From an uncultured Verrucomicrobiota bacterium (GTDB lineage: Bacteria; Verrucomicrobiota; Verrucomicrobiia; Limisphaerales; UBA9464): DNA of 54,489 bases. The notes beneath the pieces were generated by a model. That model did not search any database. It saw only the letters and a program-made list of their open reading frames with translations, and was not told the DNA's origin. This document shows positions 24,995-34,130 of the stretch, in pieces (the stretch's first letter is position 1; each line of letters opens with the position of its first letter). The DNA lies in the NCBI GenBank assembly GCA_903922605.1, contig CAIXUG010000011.1, forward strand, positions 1-54,489, given 5' to 3'. Position numbers and translations under genes: made by a program.

Positions 24995-25465
24995 TCATGC
25001 CTTCGGGGCGACTGCAAAACCGGTCTGGCGCAGGGCTTCGAACAGGGTGATGGCGACGCAGTTGGACAGGTTCAGCGAGCGGGCCTCCCCGTTCAGCATC
25101 GGGATGCGTAACCAGTGATCGCGATGCGCTTCCAGCAACGCGGTCGGCAGGCCGGCGCTTTCCCGGCCAAACACGAGGTAGTCGTTCAGCTCGTAGCCAG
25201 GATCAATGTACGTCCGTGGCCCGTCTGATTCGATGAGCCAGAACCGGGCTTCCGTCGGCTGGGCAGCCCGAAAAGCGGCCCAACTGGGCCAGACGTGCCA
25301 CGTGACGTGCTTCCAGTAGTCCATGCCGGCGCGCTTGAGCTGCCGGTCGTTCAGCTCGAAGCCGAGCGGTTCAATCAGATGCAGGGTGGTGCGGGTCGCG
25401 GCGCACAGGCGGGCAATGTTCCCGGTGTTGGGCGCGATTTCCGGCTCCACGAGGACGACGTGCAT
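24995..25465 (-). CDS. trmL: tRNA (cytidine(34)-2'-O)-methyltransferase
   Basis: A 156-aa SPOUT methyltransferase, the usual TrmL length. It has the knotted-fold motifs EPEIAPNTGNIARLCAAT near residue 8, LVFGRESAGLP near 96 and the SAM-binding IPM...RSLNLSNCVAI near the C-terminus. TrmL methylates the wobble ribose of tRNA-Leu isoacceptors. It lies 44 bp beyond truA on the same strand, forming a small tRNA-modification pair. Confidence 0.93.
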   Translation of the reverse strand: MHVVLVEPEIAPNTGNIARLCAATRTTLHLIEPLGFELNDRQLKRAGMDYWKHVTWHVWPSWAAFRAAQPTEARFWLIESDGPRTYIDPGYELNDYLVFGRESAGLPTALLEAHRDHWLRIPMLNGEARSLNLSNCVAITLFEALRQTGFAVAPKA

Positions 25466-25509
25466 TGGTCAAAAAGTGGGTTTGGCAGGAAGGTGTGGCA
25501 AGCGCCGGC

Positions 25510-26415
25510 CTACTCGATGTCGGCTGCTTCGTCCGAATCCGTTGCGCCCGGTTGTGGCTTGGGTTTCTTCCCGTAATAGACCTTCCACAGCACCAGGCCG
25601 TGAGCGGGAGCCGTCATGCCGGCGAGGGAGCGGTTGCGGCGCGCCAGCATCGGGACCAGTGCGTCCGGCTGAAGACGGCCCAGGCCGACTTCGACGAGGG
25701 TGCCGACGATTCCCCGGCACATCTTGTAGAGAAATCCGTCGGCTTCGATCACGACCGTGAGCAGCGGACCGCTGCGTTTCACCTCGCAGCGGGTGACGTT
25801 GCGCACGGTGTGCCGGCGCGCGTAGCCCGGTGTGGCGCTGAAGGCGAGGAAGTCGCGGCGTCCCACCAGCGCGGCGGCGGCGGCGCGCATGGCTTTCAGA
25901 TCCAGCGGACGCGGCACATGCCAGGCCTGGGTGCGCAGGAGCGGGTTCTGGGCGCTGTGGTTCCAGATCAGGTACCGGTACTGCTTGCCTCGGGCGGAGA
26001 AGCGCGCGTGAAAGCCGGGCCCCGTCGGGGCGACCGCGAGCACCCGGATGTCCTCGGGCAGATGCGCGTTGGCCGCCAGGATGAGCTTGGCCGGCGTCAT
26101 GCGGAACTCCGCCTGCGGTACATCGAAATGCGCGATCATTCCAAGCGCATGGACCCCAGTGTCGGTGCGACTGGAACTATGGACGCAGGGGGAGCTGGGA
26201 AAGAGCTTCGCCAATGCCTCCTCGACGCGCTGCTGGACCGCCACGTCATTGGGCTGGCGCTGCCAGCCATAGTAAGCCGTGCCGTCAAAGGCAATGGTCA
26301 GCCGATGGCGGATATGCCCAGGCAGAAGGATTTCAGGCTCAATGCGCAAGGCGGGCAGCGTGCGGCATTCCCCGCCGATTGGCCAGCCCGCGCGACCGAT
26401 GGCACGGGCTTTCAA
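25510..26415 (-). CDS. truA: tRNA pseudouridine(38-40) synthase
   Basis: A TruA-family enzyme isomerising uridines in the anticodon arm. Core motifs are RLTIAFDGTAYYGWQRQPN, SSRTDTGVHALG with the catalytic Asp in RTD, and RRDFLAFSATPG. The C-terminal FLYKMCRGIVGTLVEVGLG is also typical. The open frame from 26415 has about 34 residues before the conserved core; TTG or other starts around 26350 are possible, so the N-terminus is uncertain. The C-terminal tail (about 20 residues, acidic) is an extension. Confidence 0.93.
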   Translation of the reverse strand: MKARAIGRAGWPIGGECRTLPALRIEPEILLPGHIRHRLTIAFDGTAYYGWQRQPNDVAVQQRVEEALAKLFPSSPCVHSSSRTDTGVHALGMIAHFDVPQAEFRMTPAKLILAANAHLPEDIRVLAVAPTGPGFHARFSARGKQYRYLIWNHSAQNPLLRTQAWHVPRPLDLKAMRAAAAALVGRRDFLAFSATPGYARRHTVRNVTRCEVKRSGPLLTVVIEADGFLYKMCRGIVGTLVEVGLGRLQPDALVPMLARRNRSLAGMTAPAHGLVLWKVYYGKKPKPQPGATDSDEAADIE

Positions 26416-26457
26416 CCGGGCTCTTAAGCCCGCCCGTTTGTTGCCGATGAACCCACG

Positions 26458-26790
26458 GTGAACTCGTTGTCACTCCGGTACGGGCTGCCGGCCTTATTGG
26501 CGTGTGCCATTCTGGGCGGCTGCTCAGGCGAGGTTGAATCTTGGCCACCAGCGCTGCATACCCAACAGGAACGGCAGATGGTCGAGGCTGCCCAGCGGGC
26601 GGTGGACCGGTACGACGGCTGGTCGAAAACCCTCTTTGTGGTGGAACACCACGCGGACCAGTGGCGGGTTCAGGCCTGGAGAGTCGTGCATCCGCAGGCC
26701 CAAGGCCGTGGCCAGTGCGTGCCGTGGGGCGTCCGTAACGTCATCCTCAACGAGCAGGGCGACATGCTCGAATACCGGAACCACCTATAG
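26458..26790 (+). CDS. Small lipoprotein of unknown function
   Basis: A 110-aa protein starting at a GTG, with a hydrophobic N-terminus and lipobox LGGC (LLACAILGGCSG), so the mature protein of about 88 residues would be lipid-anchored. The mature part (TQQERQMVEAAQRAVDRYDGW, WRVQAWRVVHPQAQGRGQ, RNVILNEQGDMLEYRNH) looks like a small alpha+beta cystatin- or NTF2-like fold, which I cannot assign. It is divergent from truA and ends 11 bp before the convergent helicase gene. Confidence 0.6.
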   Translation: MNSLSLRYGLPALLACAILGGCSGEVESWPPALHTQQERQMVEAAQRAVDRYDGWSKTLFVVEHHADQWRVQAWRVVHPQAQGRGQCVPWGVRNVILNEQGDMLEYRNHL

Positions 26791-26801
26791 CATTTTACCG
26801 G

Positions 26802-29534
26802 TCAGGTCACCGTCGGCTTGGCGGGCTGAACTTCCGCTGTGTCATCACCACCCAACCGGGTCCACCACTGATGGTAGAGCCGTTCCAGGGTTTCGCGTGG
26901 ATCCTCGACCAGCAGCGCCTCCTTGATCTTGGTGGCGTACATGCCAAACGAAAGCGGGGGCACATCCGCCACCGGCCGGAGCCGGATGGGCCGGCGTTGC
27001 GACTGCAGGTCGGCGAGAAAAGCGGCGGCGCCGGGCGCGTCCAGGAAGCTGTGCATCGTGTCGCGCCGGGCTTCGCGCAGCAGCACGTGGTCCGGCTCAT
27101 ACTGGGCGAGCACGTTGAAAATGACCTCGGCGCTCCATTGCAGCTTCCGGGCGGATTTCGACTCGCCGAAGTAATTCCGATAGACCATCAGGCCCGTTTG
27201 GGCGGCGCTGCGGAAATGGTATTTCAACAGGTTGGAACGGCTGAGCGATTCGTCCAACTCCGCGAGAAAATGCTCCGGCGCAAAGAGGATCGGCAAGTCG
27301 GCTGCCGTCAGCCGCTGCTCATCGCTCACGGTGAGCACGAAGCCATAGTCATCCGGCGTGGACACGGCATTGCCGCCTCGCAGCCGCGACAGGCGCAGCG
27401 CGACGACGCGGGCCAGGGCGTCATTGGCGGCGCGGCCGATCAGCGAATGGAAGAAATAGTAACGCGGCTTGGCCGGGGTCGGTGGGCTAGGGGGCGGTGC
27501 GATCTTGGACGCGACTGTCAGGCCAGCGAGACGCAGCTCCCCCTGTGGCGGCTTCGAGTTCCGGCGCAGGTGGTTTTCCTTGGGCGGTTTTAGTCGCGTA
27601 TCGGCGGGCAGTTCCGGCTCACCGATGAGTTCCTCGACCAGCAGAAAGTCGGCGGTGGGAATCTCGCTGATCTGGTGCTGCGCGGCGTGGATACGGAAAA
27701 TGATGGCCGCGTTGGGCTCCTCGCATTCGAGCCGTTCGGCAATCCACGGGATCAGGGCAGGGGACTGGTTGAAATCCATCGACTCCAGCCGGGCGCGCAG
27801 CTCGCCACGAAAGGCCACGATCTCGCGACCGACGCGGTTTGAGAGCGGCATCTTGTTTGCACCCCAGCGCGGTATGGTGGGTGTGGCTCCGTCGGCCCGT
27901 GCCACCCGGGCCTCCATCATGCCGACACCTTCGAGCCGCAGGGGACGACCGCCGAGCATGAAGACATCGCCGGGGCGAAGCTGGCTGATGAAGCCCTCCT
28001 CCACCGTGCCGAGCGGGGTGTTGCGGAGCACGACGCGGACGACGCCCTCATTGAGGATCGTGCCGATGTTTTGCAGGAAATCGCGGCGAACCGCTCCGGC
28101 CCGCGCCTCATAAACACCGCGTGCGGCATCGATCACGATCTTGCCGAAGACCTCGGTGTATTGCTGCCGTAAGGCCTTGCCGCCGCCGGCAAGGTAATCA
28201 AGGACATCATCGAAGTCCTGCCGTGACAGGTTGCGATAAGGGTAGGCGCGCCGCACCAGTGCAAACGCGGCATCGCAACTGACCTCGCCCAAACAACCGA
28301 GGCTCAGGAGGTGCTGGGCGAGCACATCGAGCGGTGCCTGCGGGATGCGGACGGCATCCAGATGGCCGCGTCGCGCCAGTCGGGCCGTGGCACAGCACTC
28401 GACGAGGTCGTTGACGTTGGTGGCCATCAGCAGGCCCCGGCTGATCTCGTGAATGCTGTGGCCCGCGCGTCCCGTGCGCTGGAGCGCTTTGCTGACGCCC
28501 TTCGGCGTCGAGAGCATCACCACGAGGTCGATGGTGCCGATATCGATGCCCATCTCGAGCGAGGTGGAACAGACGACGGCGCGCAGTTCGCCGCGTTTGA
28601 GGCGGTCCTCGACCTCCAGCCGGAGATCCCGGTCGAGGCTGGCGTGATGGCATTCAATCTGGCCGGCGAGTTCGGGCAGGGTTTCCTTCAGCCAGTAGGT
28701 GGTGGATTCCGCGCCGCTGCGGGTGTTGCTGAACACGAGCGTGGTGCGGAACTTCTGGATGAGCTTGCCCAACGCCCGGACCAAGCGCGTGCCGCTGAAG
28801 CCCGCCAGCGGATACGGGTTGCCCTTCAGCGGCGTGTAAAGCCGGAGGTCGATCCGTTTCGTGGTCGTCACGTCCACGATCTCGCAGTGCCCATGGGTGC
28901 CGGTCAGAAAGGCGGCGACCTCCGACAGGGGAGCGACGGTGGCGGAAAGGCCGATACGCTGGAGCGGCGTACCGGCGGTCACTGCGCGCAGGGCCTCCAG
29001 CCGCTCCAGACTAAGTGAGAGGTGGGCACCACGCTTGTTTTCGGTCAGGGCGTGGATCTCATCCACGATGATCCAGCGGACGGAGGCGAGATGTGGCAGC
29101 CATTTGGGTTGGCTGAGCAGCAATGCGATGCTTTCCGGGGTGGTCAGCAGGATGTGTGGCGGATGGGTGAACTGGGCTTCCCGCTCCTTCACCTCCGTGT
29201 CGCCCGACCGTAGGCCCACGCGGATCGGCGGGGCTTCCCCGTAAATCTCGCGCAGCGGGCCGGACAGGTTCTTCTCCAGATCGTAGCTGAGCGCCCGCAA
29301 CGGAGAGACGTAGAGACAGTGAATGCCTTCCCGCAGGGGGCCGGTGGCCTGTTCCCGGGCCAGCCGGTGCAGAACCTCGAAGAAAGCGGCGAAGGTCTTG
29401 CCGGTGCCCGTGGGTGAGACGATGAGCACATTTTTCCCGGCGCGGATGAGCGGCCACGCGGCCGCCTGTGCGGGCGTGGGCTGCTCAAATTTGCGCCCGA
29501 ACCAATCCTGCACCGGGGAGGTGCCGTCACTCAT
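26802..29534 (-). CDS. Lhr-type DEAD/DEAH superfamily 2 helicase
   Basis: A 910-aa SF2 helicase of the Lhr-core class. It has the Q motif region PTPAQAAAWP, Walker A SPTGTGKT, DEIH, SAT, and the second RecA domain with RTGRAGH near residue 370. The Lhr-specific winged-helix and beta-barrel domains run to the C-terminus, with no long E. coli-type extension. Lhr proteins translocate 3'-5' on DNA and unwind DNA/RNA hybrids, probably in repair. The ATG at 29534 starts at the family N-terminus (MSDGTSPVQDWFGRKF). The neighbouring metallophosphoesterase often paired with Lhr is absent. Confidence 0.9.
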   Translation of the reverse strand: MSDGTSPVQDWFGRKFEQPTPAQAAAWPLIRAGKNVLIVSPTGTGKTFAAFFEVLHRLAREQATGPLREGIHCLYVSPLRALSYDLEKNLSGPLREIYGEAPPIRVGLRSGDTEVKEREAQFTHPPHILLTTPESIALLLSQPKWLPHLASVRWIIVDEIHALTENKRGAHLSLSLERLEALRAVTAGTPLQRIGLSATVAPLSEVAAFLTGTHGHCEIVDVTTTKRIDLRLYTPLKGNPYPLAGFSGTRLVRALGKLIQKFRTTLVFSNTRSGAESTTYWLKETLPELAGQIECHHASLDRDLRLEVEDRLKRGELRAVVCSTSLEMGIDIGTIDLVVMLSTPKGVSKALQRTGRAGHSIHEISRGLLMATNVNDLVECCATARLARRGHLDAVRIPQAPLDVLAQHLLSLGCLGEVSCDAAFALVRRAYPYRNLSRQDFDDVLDYLAGGGKALRQQYTEVFGKIVIDAARGVYEARAGAVRRDFLQNIGTILNEGVVRVVLRNTPLGTVEEGFISQLRPGDVFMLGGRPLRLEGVGMMEARVARADGATPTIPRWGANKMPLSNRVGREIVAFRGELRARLESMDFNQSPALIPWIAERLECEEPNAAIIFRIHAAQHQISEIPTADFLLVEELIGEPELPADTRLKPPKENHLRRNSKPPQGELRLAGLTVASKIAPPPSPPTPAKPRYYFFHSLIGRAANDALARVVALRLSRLRGGNAVSTPDDYGFVLTVSDEQRLTAADLPILFAPEHFLAELDESLSRSNLLKYHFRSAAQTGLMVYRNYFGESKSARKLQWSAEVIFNVLAQYEPDHVLLREARRDTMHSFLDAPGAAAFLADLQSQRRPIRLRPVADVPPLSFGMYATKIKEALLVEDPRETLERLYHQWWTRLGGDDTAEVQPAKPTVT

Positions 29535-29584
29535 TGGCAGACAGGGTAGAACGAGGGCGGTTTGAGGCAACCGCAGGCAGCATC

Positions 29585-29608
29585 CTAATCGTAATCTTAG
29601 TCCCAATC
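29585..29608. repeat. Hexanucleotide short tandem repeat
   Basis: Four 6-bp units CTAATC, GTAATC, TTAGTC and CCAATC follow in phase between the helicase gene and the divergent lipoprotein gene. A CCCAATC/GATTGGG inverted pair spans the next 50 bp. The repeat is short, so significance is modest. Confidence 0.4.
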
Positions 29609-29713
29609 ACTCCGCTTCGCGCCATGGGCATTAGGAGGAAGAGCGCGATTGGGATACGCAGCCGCGTCGCCCGTTGCACAAACGGCGCTCTTCGTGTAAA
29701 TCTTGGTGGCCCG

Positions 29714-30064
29714 ATGAAAAGACGCTTTTCCAGCATTGCGGTCCTGAGCCTCCTCTGGTTGCTGACTGGCTGCGTTCATCCGGTCGATTGGAAGAACCGG
29801 ATCGGCAGCTACACCTACGACGACGCGGTGAGGGAACTCGGCCCGCCGGACAAAAAGGAAACCCTGTCCGACAACACCCTGGTGGCCGAGTGGGAGACGG
29901 CCCGCGGTTTCACCCGTGTGAGCTATGAGGCGCTCTATCCCTACCATCGCTTCGAGCCAATCCGGACCGTGGAGTTTAACACGATGTCCACCCCGGACAC
30001 ATTTGTGCGCTTGACGTTTGACCCCGCGCGGAAGCTCACTCTGTATAAGCGCTTGTACCGATGA
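29714..30064 (+). CDS. Small lipoprotein of unknown function
   Basis: A 116-aa protein with an N-terminal signal and lipobox LLTGC (MKRRFSSIAVLSLLWLLTGC). The mature domain contains SYTYDDAVRELGPPDKKETL followed by VAEWETARG and RLTFDPARKLTLYKR, resembling small SmpA/OmlA-like lipoproteins that sense or bind partners at the outer membrane; this is a weak resemblance. The ATG at 29714 starts at the signal peptide. Its stop overlaps the start of the FtsB-like gene, so the two are translationally coupled. Confidence 0.7.
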   Translation: MKRRFSSIAVLSLLWLLTGCVHPVDWKNRIGSYTYDDAVRELGPPDKKETLSDNTLVAEWETARGFTRVSYEALYPYHRFEPIRTVEFNTMSTPDTFVRLTFDPARKLTLYKRLYR

Positions 30065-30384
30065 GCAATACCGACCGCAAAGAAGTGCGCCCCGGCCTGT
30101 TTGACTGGCTGAACCGCGTCCTCGTGGTGCTCATCGTCCTCGCGGTGGTGGTGGCCATCGGCCTGAACTATGTGCCGCTGATCCGGCAGAACCAGATGCT
30201 CCGCGAAAAGCTGCAGCTTCGGCAGGAGGAGGTGGCCCGGCTGAATGCGGAACTGCGCCGACTGGACACCGAAAACCGCGCCTTGCAGGGCGATCCCCGC
30301 TACATCGAACGCAAGGTTCGTGAGCTGGGTTACGCCAAGCCCGACGAGCTGGTGGTCACCTTCCGCGACCCCGCCCGGCCTTGA
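30061..30384 (+). CDS. FtsB/DivIC-like septum formation initiator
   Basis: A 107-aa bitopic membrane protein: a short cytoplasmic N-terminus, one membrane helix (VLVVLIVLAVVVAIGLNYVPL), then a coiled coil (LREKLQLRQEEVARLNAELRRLDTENRALQ) ending in DPRYIERKVRELGYAKPDE. That layout and the YIE...RELGYAKPDE tail are characteristic of FtsB/DivIC proteins, which link FtsL and FtsQ in the divisome. It overlaps the preceding lipoprotein gene by four bases; tmRNA begins 40 bp downstream. Confidence 0.82.
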   Translation: MSNTDRKEVRPGLFDWLNRVLVVLIVLAVVVAIGLNYVPLIRQNQMLREKLQLRQEEVARLNAELRRLDTENRALQGDPRYIERKVRELGYAKPDELVVTFRDPARP

Positions 30385-30424
30385 CGTCCGCCGGATCGGT
30401 GTCAGGTTCTTGCTGTTCCGTTGG

Positions 30425-30780
30425 GGGGGCGTACTGGTTTCGACTTGGAAAACCCGCCTGTGACGGCATGCCGAGGATGGTTCGTTGGCCTCGTAAATCG
30501 TCGGACCAAAAAAGTAATTGCTAACGAAGAGTTGGCTCTCGCGGCCTAATTAGCTGCGACGTTCGTTCCCGAACACCTGCTACGGGAGTACGAACGCCTT
30601 TAGCAGGCATGGTTGACGGCGGAGACTGCGCGTCGGCGACCGAGAAACTTCATGCGGACTAGGCGGAGCCGTTTCCTGTCGGTCGATTACGGTTTCGTAG
30701 AAAATCCTGACCGGCTAAGCATGTAGTCGTTACTGGTTGGCTAGCCAAGGACGCGGGTTCAACTCCCGCCGCCTCCACCA
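30425..30780 (+). ncRNA. ssrA: Transfer-messenger RNA (tmRNA)
   Basis: A one-piece tmRNA of about 356 nt. The 5' end GGGGGCGTACTGGTTTCGAC and the 3' end with GCGGGTTCAACTCCCGC and an encoded CCA are diagnostic; GGGGGCG pairs with CGCCTCC (one G-U). The resume region reads GCT AAC GAA GAG TTG GCT CTC GCG GCC TAA, giving tag ANEELALAA, which ends in the LAA degron. It rescues stalled ribosomes with SmpB. A strong terminator follows at 30802. Confidence 0.95.
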
Positions 30781-30801
30781 ACCTTGCAAGTGGGTTGAAT
30801 T

Positions 30802-30836
30802 ACCCGCCGCGCTCGACGCGGCGGGTTTCACTTTTC
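30802..30836 (+). terminator. Intrinsic terminator of tmRNA
   Basis: A perfect 10-bp GC-rich stem, ACCCGCCGCG (30802-30811) with CGCGGCGGGT (30817-30826) and loop CTCGA, is followed by a T-rich run (TTTCACTTTT). It lies 21 bp after the tmRNA CCA. Confidence 0.8.
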
Positions 30837-30880
30837 CAGACACCCCCGCTAAATGCCTGTGAGAGGCAGTGCCACATCCC

Positions 30881-33739
30881 TCATTGGGCGAGCACTTTGA
30901 CCTTGTACACGGCGGCGATCGGATCCACCGGACTGGCGGAGATGTTCGAGGCACGGAGGGTGACGGTGTCGGTGGCGCTTACAAAGGCGTTCCATACGAT
31001 TCCGCCAGTCGGGGCAGGGGGCAGGCCGAGGACCACGCTGTCACCCGTCTGCGCGCCGGTGACGGTGAGGGTGAGATCGGCCTGGGTACCGGGGGCGATG
31101 CTGCCGAAATCGAGCGTGGCCGAGCCGGCCAGCTCCTGGGGCGTGTTGTACCAGCGCGTGCCGTTGTAATAGGAGCCCTTGTGATCGGTAGTGTTGGCCA
31201 CCTCCAATCCTTCCGCAGGGCTGGCTATGGCGGTGCGCTGGAGCTTGTTCAGGCGCGGCGACAGAAAGCCAGTCGTGGCCGATTGCAGATCGAGGACGGC
31301 GCTGGCCGCCGGCGTGGTCGCCGTGGAGCTGGCGACGGACATGGCATTTCCGGTGTCCATCACGTTCACGATACGGGTCGTGGTGCCGGCGGGCGTCGCG
31401 GAGAATCCGGCGGTCATGCCGTGGTCAGCGGTGGACCAGGTCACAGAGGGGGTAAGTTCAACCGTCGCTCCCACCCACCAATTCGTGGAGCCGGCCAGGT
31501 CGAGCCCGAGCCCCGCCAGCCGCGCGATCTGGTAGATGGTGGTAGGCGTGGGATTGTCCGCCGTGCCATTCGCGGTCAGGGCATAGAGACCGGAAGCTCC
31601 GCCGAAGGACTGAAACAATGCCGTGCCGTTGGCCCCATTGCCCATTAGGGTTTCGAAGGTGGCGACGCTGGAACGGTTCGAGGGAACCGGGTTGCCGATT
31701 TTCCCGCTTGTGGCCGCCAGGGTCCCCAGGTTGGCTTTGCCGGGCACGGCCAGGTTCGACGCCGTCACCGCGCCGTTTGAGATGGCCAGAGGGAAGGTCG
31801 CGCCGCCGTCGGTGGTGAACTTATGGCTCAAAGCCTGGTAGGTATGCGTGATAGGTACGGCACTGTCATTGAAGGTGCTCTCGCGGAGAGTTCCGCCGAA
31901 GGAATCAAGCCCGAGGTTCACGTTGGAGGCGGGCCGGAGCTGGATGGGTACAGTGGCATAGGCAACCCCCAAGCCATCGGCAGTGATGAAGGTGGGCGAG
32001 CTGACCGTTAGCCGGCCGGAGGTGGCCGTGACCGTGCCGCCGATATTCAAGCCTCCCACCGTCGAGGTGCCGTTGACCGCCAGGTTGCCGCCCACGGAGG
32101 CGGCTCCGGCGGTTGCCCAGGCGGGGGCGGTGGCGACGTTGTTGGAGAAGACCAGGCCGTAGGTGGCACCGCCATCCGTGCTCCAGGCAAACGAGGTCGC
32201 CTTGCTCACCATCGCGATGGGGCTGTTGACGTCGTTGAAGGCTGAGAGTTGCACCGAGGCACCGACACTGCTGACGCCGAGGTTGACTCCGGTGGCGGGG
32301 CGGAACTGCTGCGGGGTGCGGTTCACCCAGTTGTTGTCAAAGCTCAGGGTGACGTTTGACCCGGTCAGGTTGATCGGGTTGCCGACGAAATTGACCGGGA
32401 TTCTGGTGCTGGCATCGTCCTTCGAGGCGTACATGAGAACGCCTGAGCCCGACTTGGTCCAGGCGAGGTTGATATCGGTGGCCATGCGGAACTGGGCGAA
32501 GGTGCCGAACTTGTGGTCCTGATCGTTGAAATTGAAATAATGCTGCAAAGCGTCGTGGCGGCTCAACGCAATCGGTACGCCCGTGTACGTTCCCACCCAG
32601 AAAGTGCTTCCGCTGCCTCGGGTTTGCAGCCGCAGGTCGCCCGGGACGCGGCCAAATCCCCAGGCATCGGTGGTTATCTCGCCGTAATTTCCGTTGAGGA
32701 CCGAGCGTTGCCTCACATCCAGAAAGTTAAGGGCCGCCCCTTGGTTGGCGTAGATGTCATCCGCGCAAAAGTCCATCCACACATCCGCGTTCGCATTGTT
32801 GGGCATGAGGTCGAACGGCATGCTGTAGCCCGGGGTCGTTGGACGGAAAAATGCCACCGGGTAGGGGCCGCCGGTACCGCCTGGAATATAGCCGTTTCCA
32901 ATCGAATAGCCGTTGTTCGCGCCGGCCAGATCGTCGGCATAGATAGTGATCGGCCAGCTGGTGCCGGTACCGATCTGCTTGGCGGTAAGCCCGCAACTGA
33001 CGCCGTTGGTGCTGTCGATCCCGCCCAGGTCGCTCACCGTGCTGTTAAAGGTCGCGGTCGTGGTCGTGGTGCCCGTCAGCCCGGTCAAAGTCCCGCTGGA
33101 ATTGGTGATGCGGACGGTATTCGCGATCCCGCTGAGGCCGTTGCCGCCCTGGCTGCCGCCAGTCAGGCCGAGCTGGTCCAAGGTATACGCCCGGGTGACA
33201 CGCAGGCCGGTCGCCGGATCCACCGGGCCCAGGGCCCAGAGTTTGATGGTGTTGCTGAGGTCGCCGTACATGGACGGATCGGCCAGGATCAGATTGGTGT
33301 GGGCACCGATGATCGTGGTATTGCCGTAGATTTTCGCCAGTTCTGTGCCATCCCACAGCGGGTTGGCAGAAAGCTCCGTGAGCGTGAAGCTGCCAGCCCA
33401 TTCGGGCACAGTAATGCGGAAGAGCAATTCGGCCCCGACCGTCACAGTGTAGTCGTTCGCCGGGAGCTCCTGGCTGAAGTTGCCGTTGGCGTCAGTCGTC
33501 GCCGTGACATCGGCTGCTGCAGCAGGCACGCCAGCATTGTTCGACACCGGGTGAAAGACGACGTTACCCACGAACGCTGCGCCATTGGCCTGGTGGATCG
33601 TGTCCAAGATCGTCGCGGCGAAGGCCGGGACGCTCAGGGCGAATACGGCCAGCAACCCGAGTAGAGGACGGAAAACTGTGGCTCGCCTAACTCCGGAAGC
33701 CTTCGGGTGCGGTCTGAAAACGGAGGGCAAACGCTTCAT
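30881..33739 (-). CDS. Large secreted protein with phage-tail-fibre-like C-terminal domains
   Basis: A protein of about 952 residues. A signal peptide (FRPLLGLLAVFALSVPAFA) precedes a carboxypeptidase-regulatory/Ig-like segment (TTDANGNFSQELPANDYTVTVG). A long Gly/Asn/Thr-rich beta region with repeated RPASNVNLG / RPATGVNLG blocks follows. Near residue 830 SAVLDLQSATTGFLSPRL and GLEVANTTDHKGSYYNGTRW recall tail-fibre/adhesin modules, and the last 70 residues (LDFGSIAPGTQADLTLTVTG to AVYKVKVLAQ) match a C-terminal domain frequent in phage structural proteins. Starts at 33751 or 33739 both precede the signal. A surface adhesin is more likely than a virion part, because no other phage genes are near; that is inference. 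Confidence 0.7.
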   Translation of the reverse strand: MKRLPSVFRPHPKASGVRRATVFRPLLGLLAVFALSVPAFAATILDTIHQANGAAFVGNVVFHPVSNNAGVPAAAADVTATTDANGNFSQELPANDYTVTVGAELLFRITVPEWAGSFTLTELSANPLWDGTELAKIYGNTTIIGAHTNLILADPSMYGDLSNTIKLWALGPVDPATGLRVTRAYTLDQLGLTGGSQGGNGLSGIANTVRITNSSGTLTGLTGTTTTTATFNSTVSDLGGIDSTNGVSCGLTAKQIGTGTSWPITIYADDLAGANNGYSIGNGYIPGGTGGPYPVAFFRPTTPGYSMPFDLMPNNANADVWMDFCADDIYANQGAALNFLDVRQRSVLNGNYGEITTDAWGFGRVPGDLRLQTRGSGSTFWVGTYTGVPIALSRHDALQHYFNFNDQDHKFGTFAQFRMATDINLAWTKSGSGVLMYASKDDASTRIPVNFVGNPINLTGSNVTLSFDNNWVNRTPQQFRPATGVNLGVSSVGASVQLSAFNDVNSPIAMVSKATSFAWSTDGGATYGLVFSNNVATAPAWATAGAASVGGNLAVNGTSTVGGLNIGGTVTATSGRLTVSSPTFITADGLGVAYATVPIQLRPASNVNLGLDSFGGTLRESTFNDSAVPITHTYQALSHKFTTDGGATFPLAISNGAVTASNLAVPGKANLGTLAATSGKIGNPVPSNRSSVATFETLMGNGANGTALFQSFGGASGLYALTANGTADNPTPTTIYQIARLAGLGLDLAGSTNWWVGATVELTPSVTWSTADHGMTAGFSATPAGTTTRIVNVMDTGNAMSVASSTATTPAASAVLDLQSATTGFLSPRLNKLQRTAIASPAEGLEVANTTDHKGSYYNGTRWYNTPQELAGSATLDFGSIAPGTQADLTLTVTGAQTGDSVVLGLPPAPTGGIVWNAFVSATDTVTLRASNISASPVDPIAAVYKVKVLAQ

Positions 33740-34075
33740 GATGAAGGTCATACTCAATTCGTTAAATCGCGGCAATTGTTCATTCTACGGGTGTCAATGG
33801 GGTGAAACCCTAACTCAAATAAACAGCAATGTGTGAAATAGTCGTAAATTCCTCACAGTTTTGATTTTGCGGATGATGCATTTCACCTGCCAACTCACTT
33901 TTGATGCCGATTTCAGGCATGCCATACCGCCTAATCATTTGGGGTGGTGATGGTTGTGTATTCTCGCAACGATCGCCTGCCAGGTGTCGCGATCGCCTAC
34001 CGTCGAGCCGCGGTCCCCATGGAATGGTTTCGGAAACGCCCCCGCCGCGATTTTTCTCCCCGCTATTGGCCCACG
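33740..34075. other. AT-rich intergenic stretch, probable promoter region
   Basis: No gene is supported here. The part from about 33760 to 33900 is distinctly AT-richer than its surroundings and lies upstream of the minus-strand secreted protein, so it probably holds that gene's promoter. TTGACA occurs on the minus strand at 33797-33792, but I see no matching -10 element at normal spacing, so I do not call one. Confidence 0.4.
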
Positions 34076-34109
34076 AAAAAGGCCGGAGGGGATTCCTCCG
34101 GCCTTTTTT
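34076..34109. terminator. Strong bidirectional intrinsic terminator
   Basis: GGCCGGAGG (34081-34089) pairs perfectly with CCTCCGGCC (34095-34103), flanked by AAAAA on one side and TTTTTT on the other, so it can terminate in both directions. It lies 22 bp after the stop of the 66-aa minus-strand gene, its most likely client. Confidence 0.9.
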
Positions 34110-34130
34110 GTTTGTAAGCTGCTGGAGAGC

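Noticed and set aside
30425-30780. tmRNA as an integration site for a second island
   Set aside because: No integrase or tmRNA 3'-end duplication was seen downstream; the following gene ends after a normal terminator.
32513-33664. Plus-strand 383-codon frame opposite the tail-fibre-like gene
   Set aside because: No domain, low-complexity basic composition, antisense to a gene with a good signal peptide and family domains.
33792-33797. TTGACA -35 box for the secreted protein
   Set aside because: No plausible -10 at 16-18 bp; insufficient to call a promoter.
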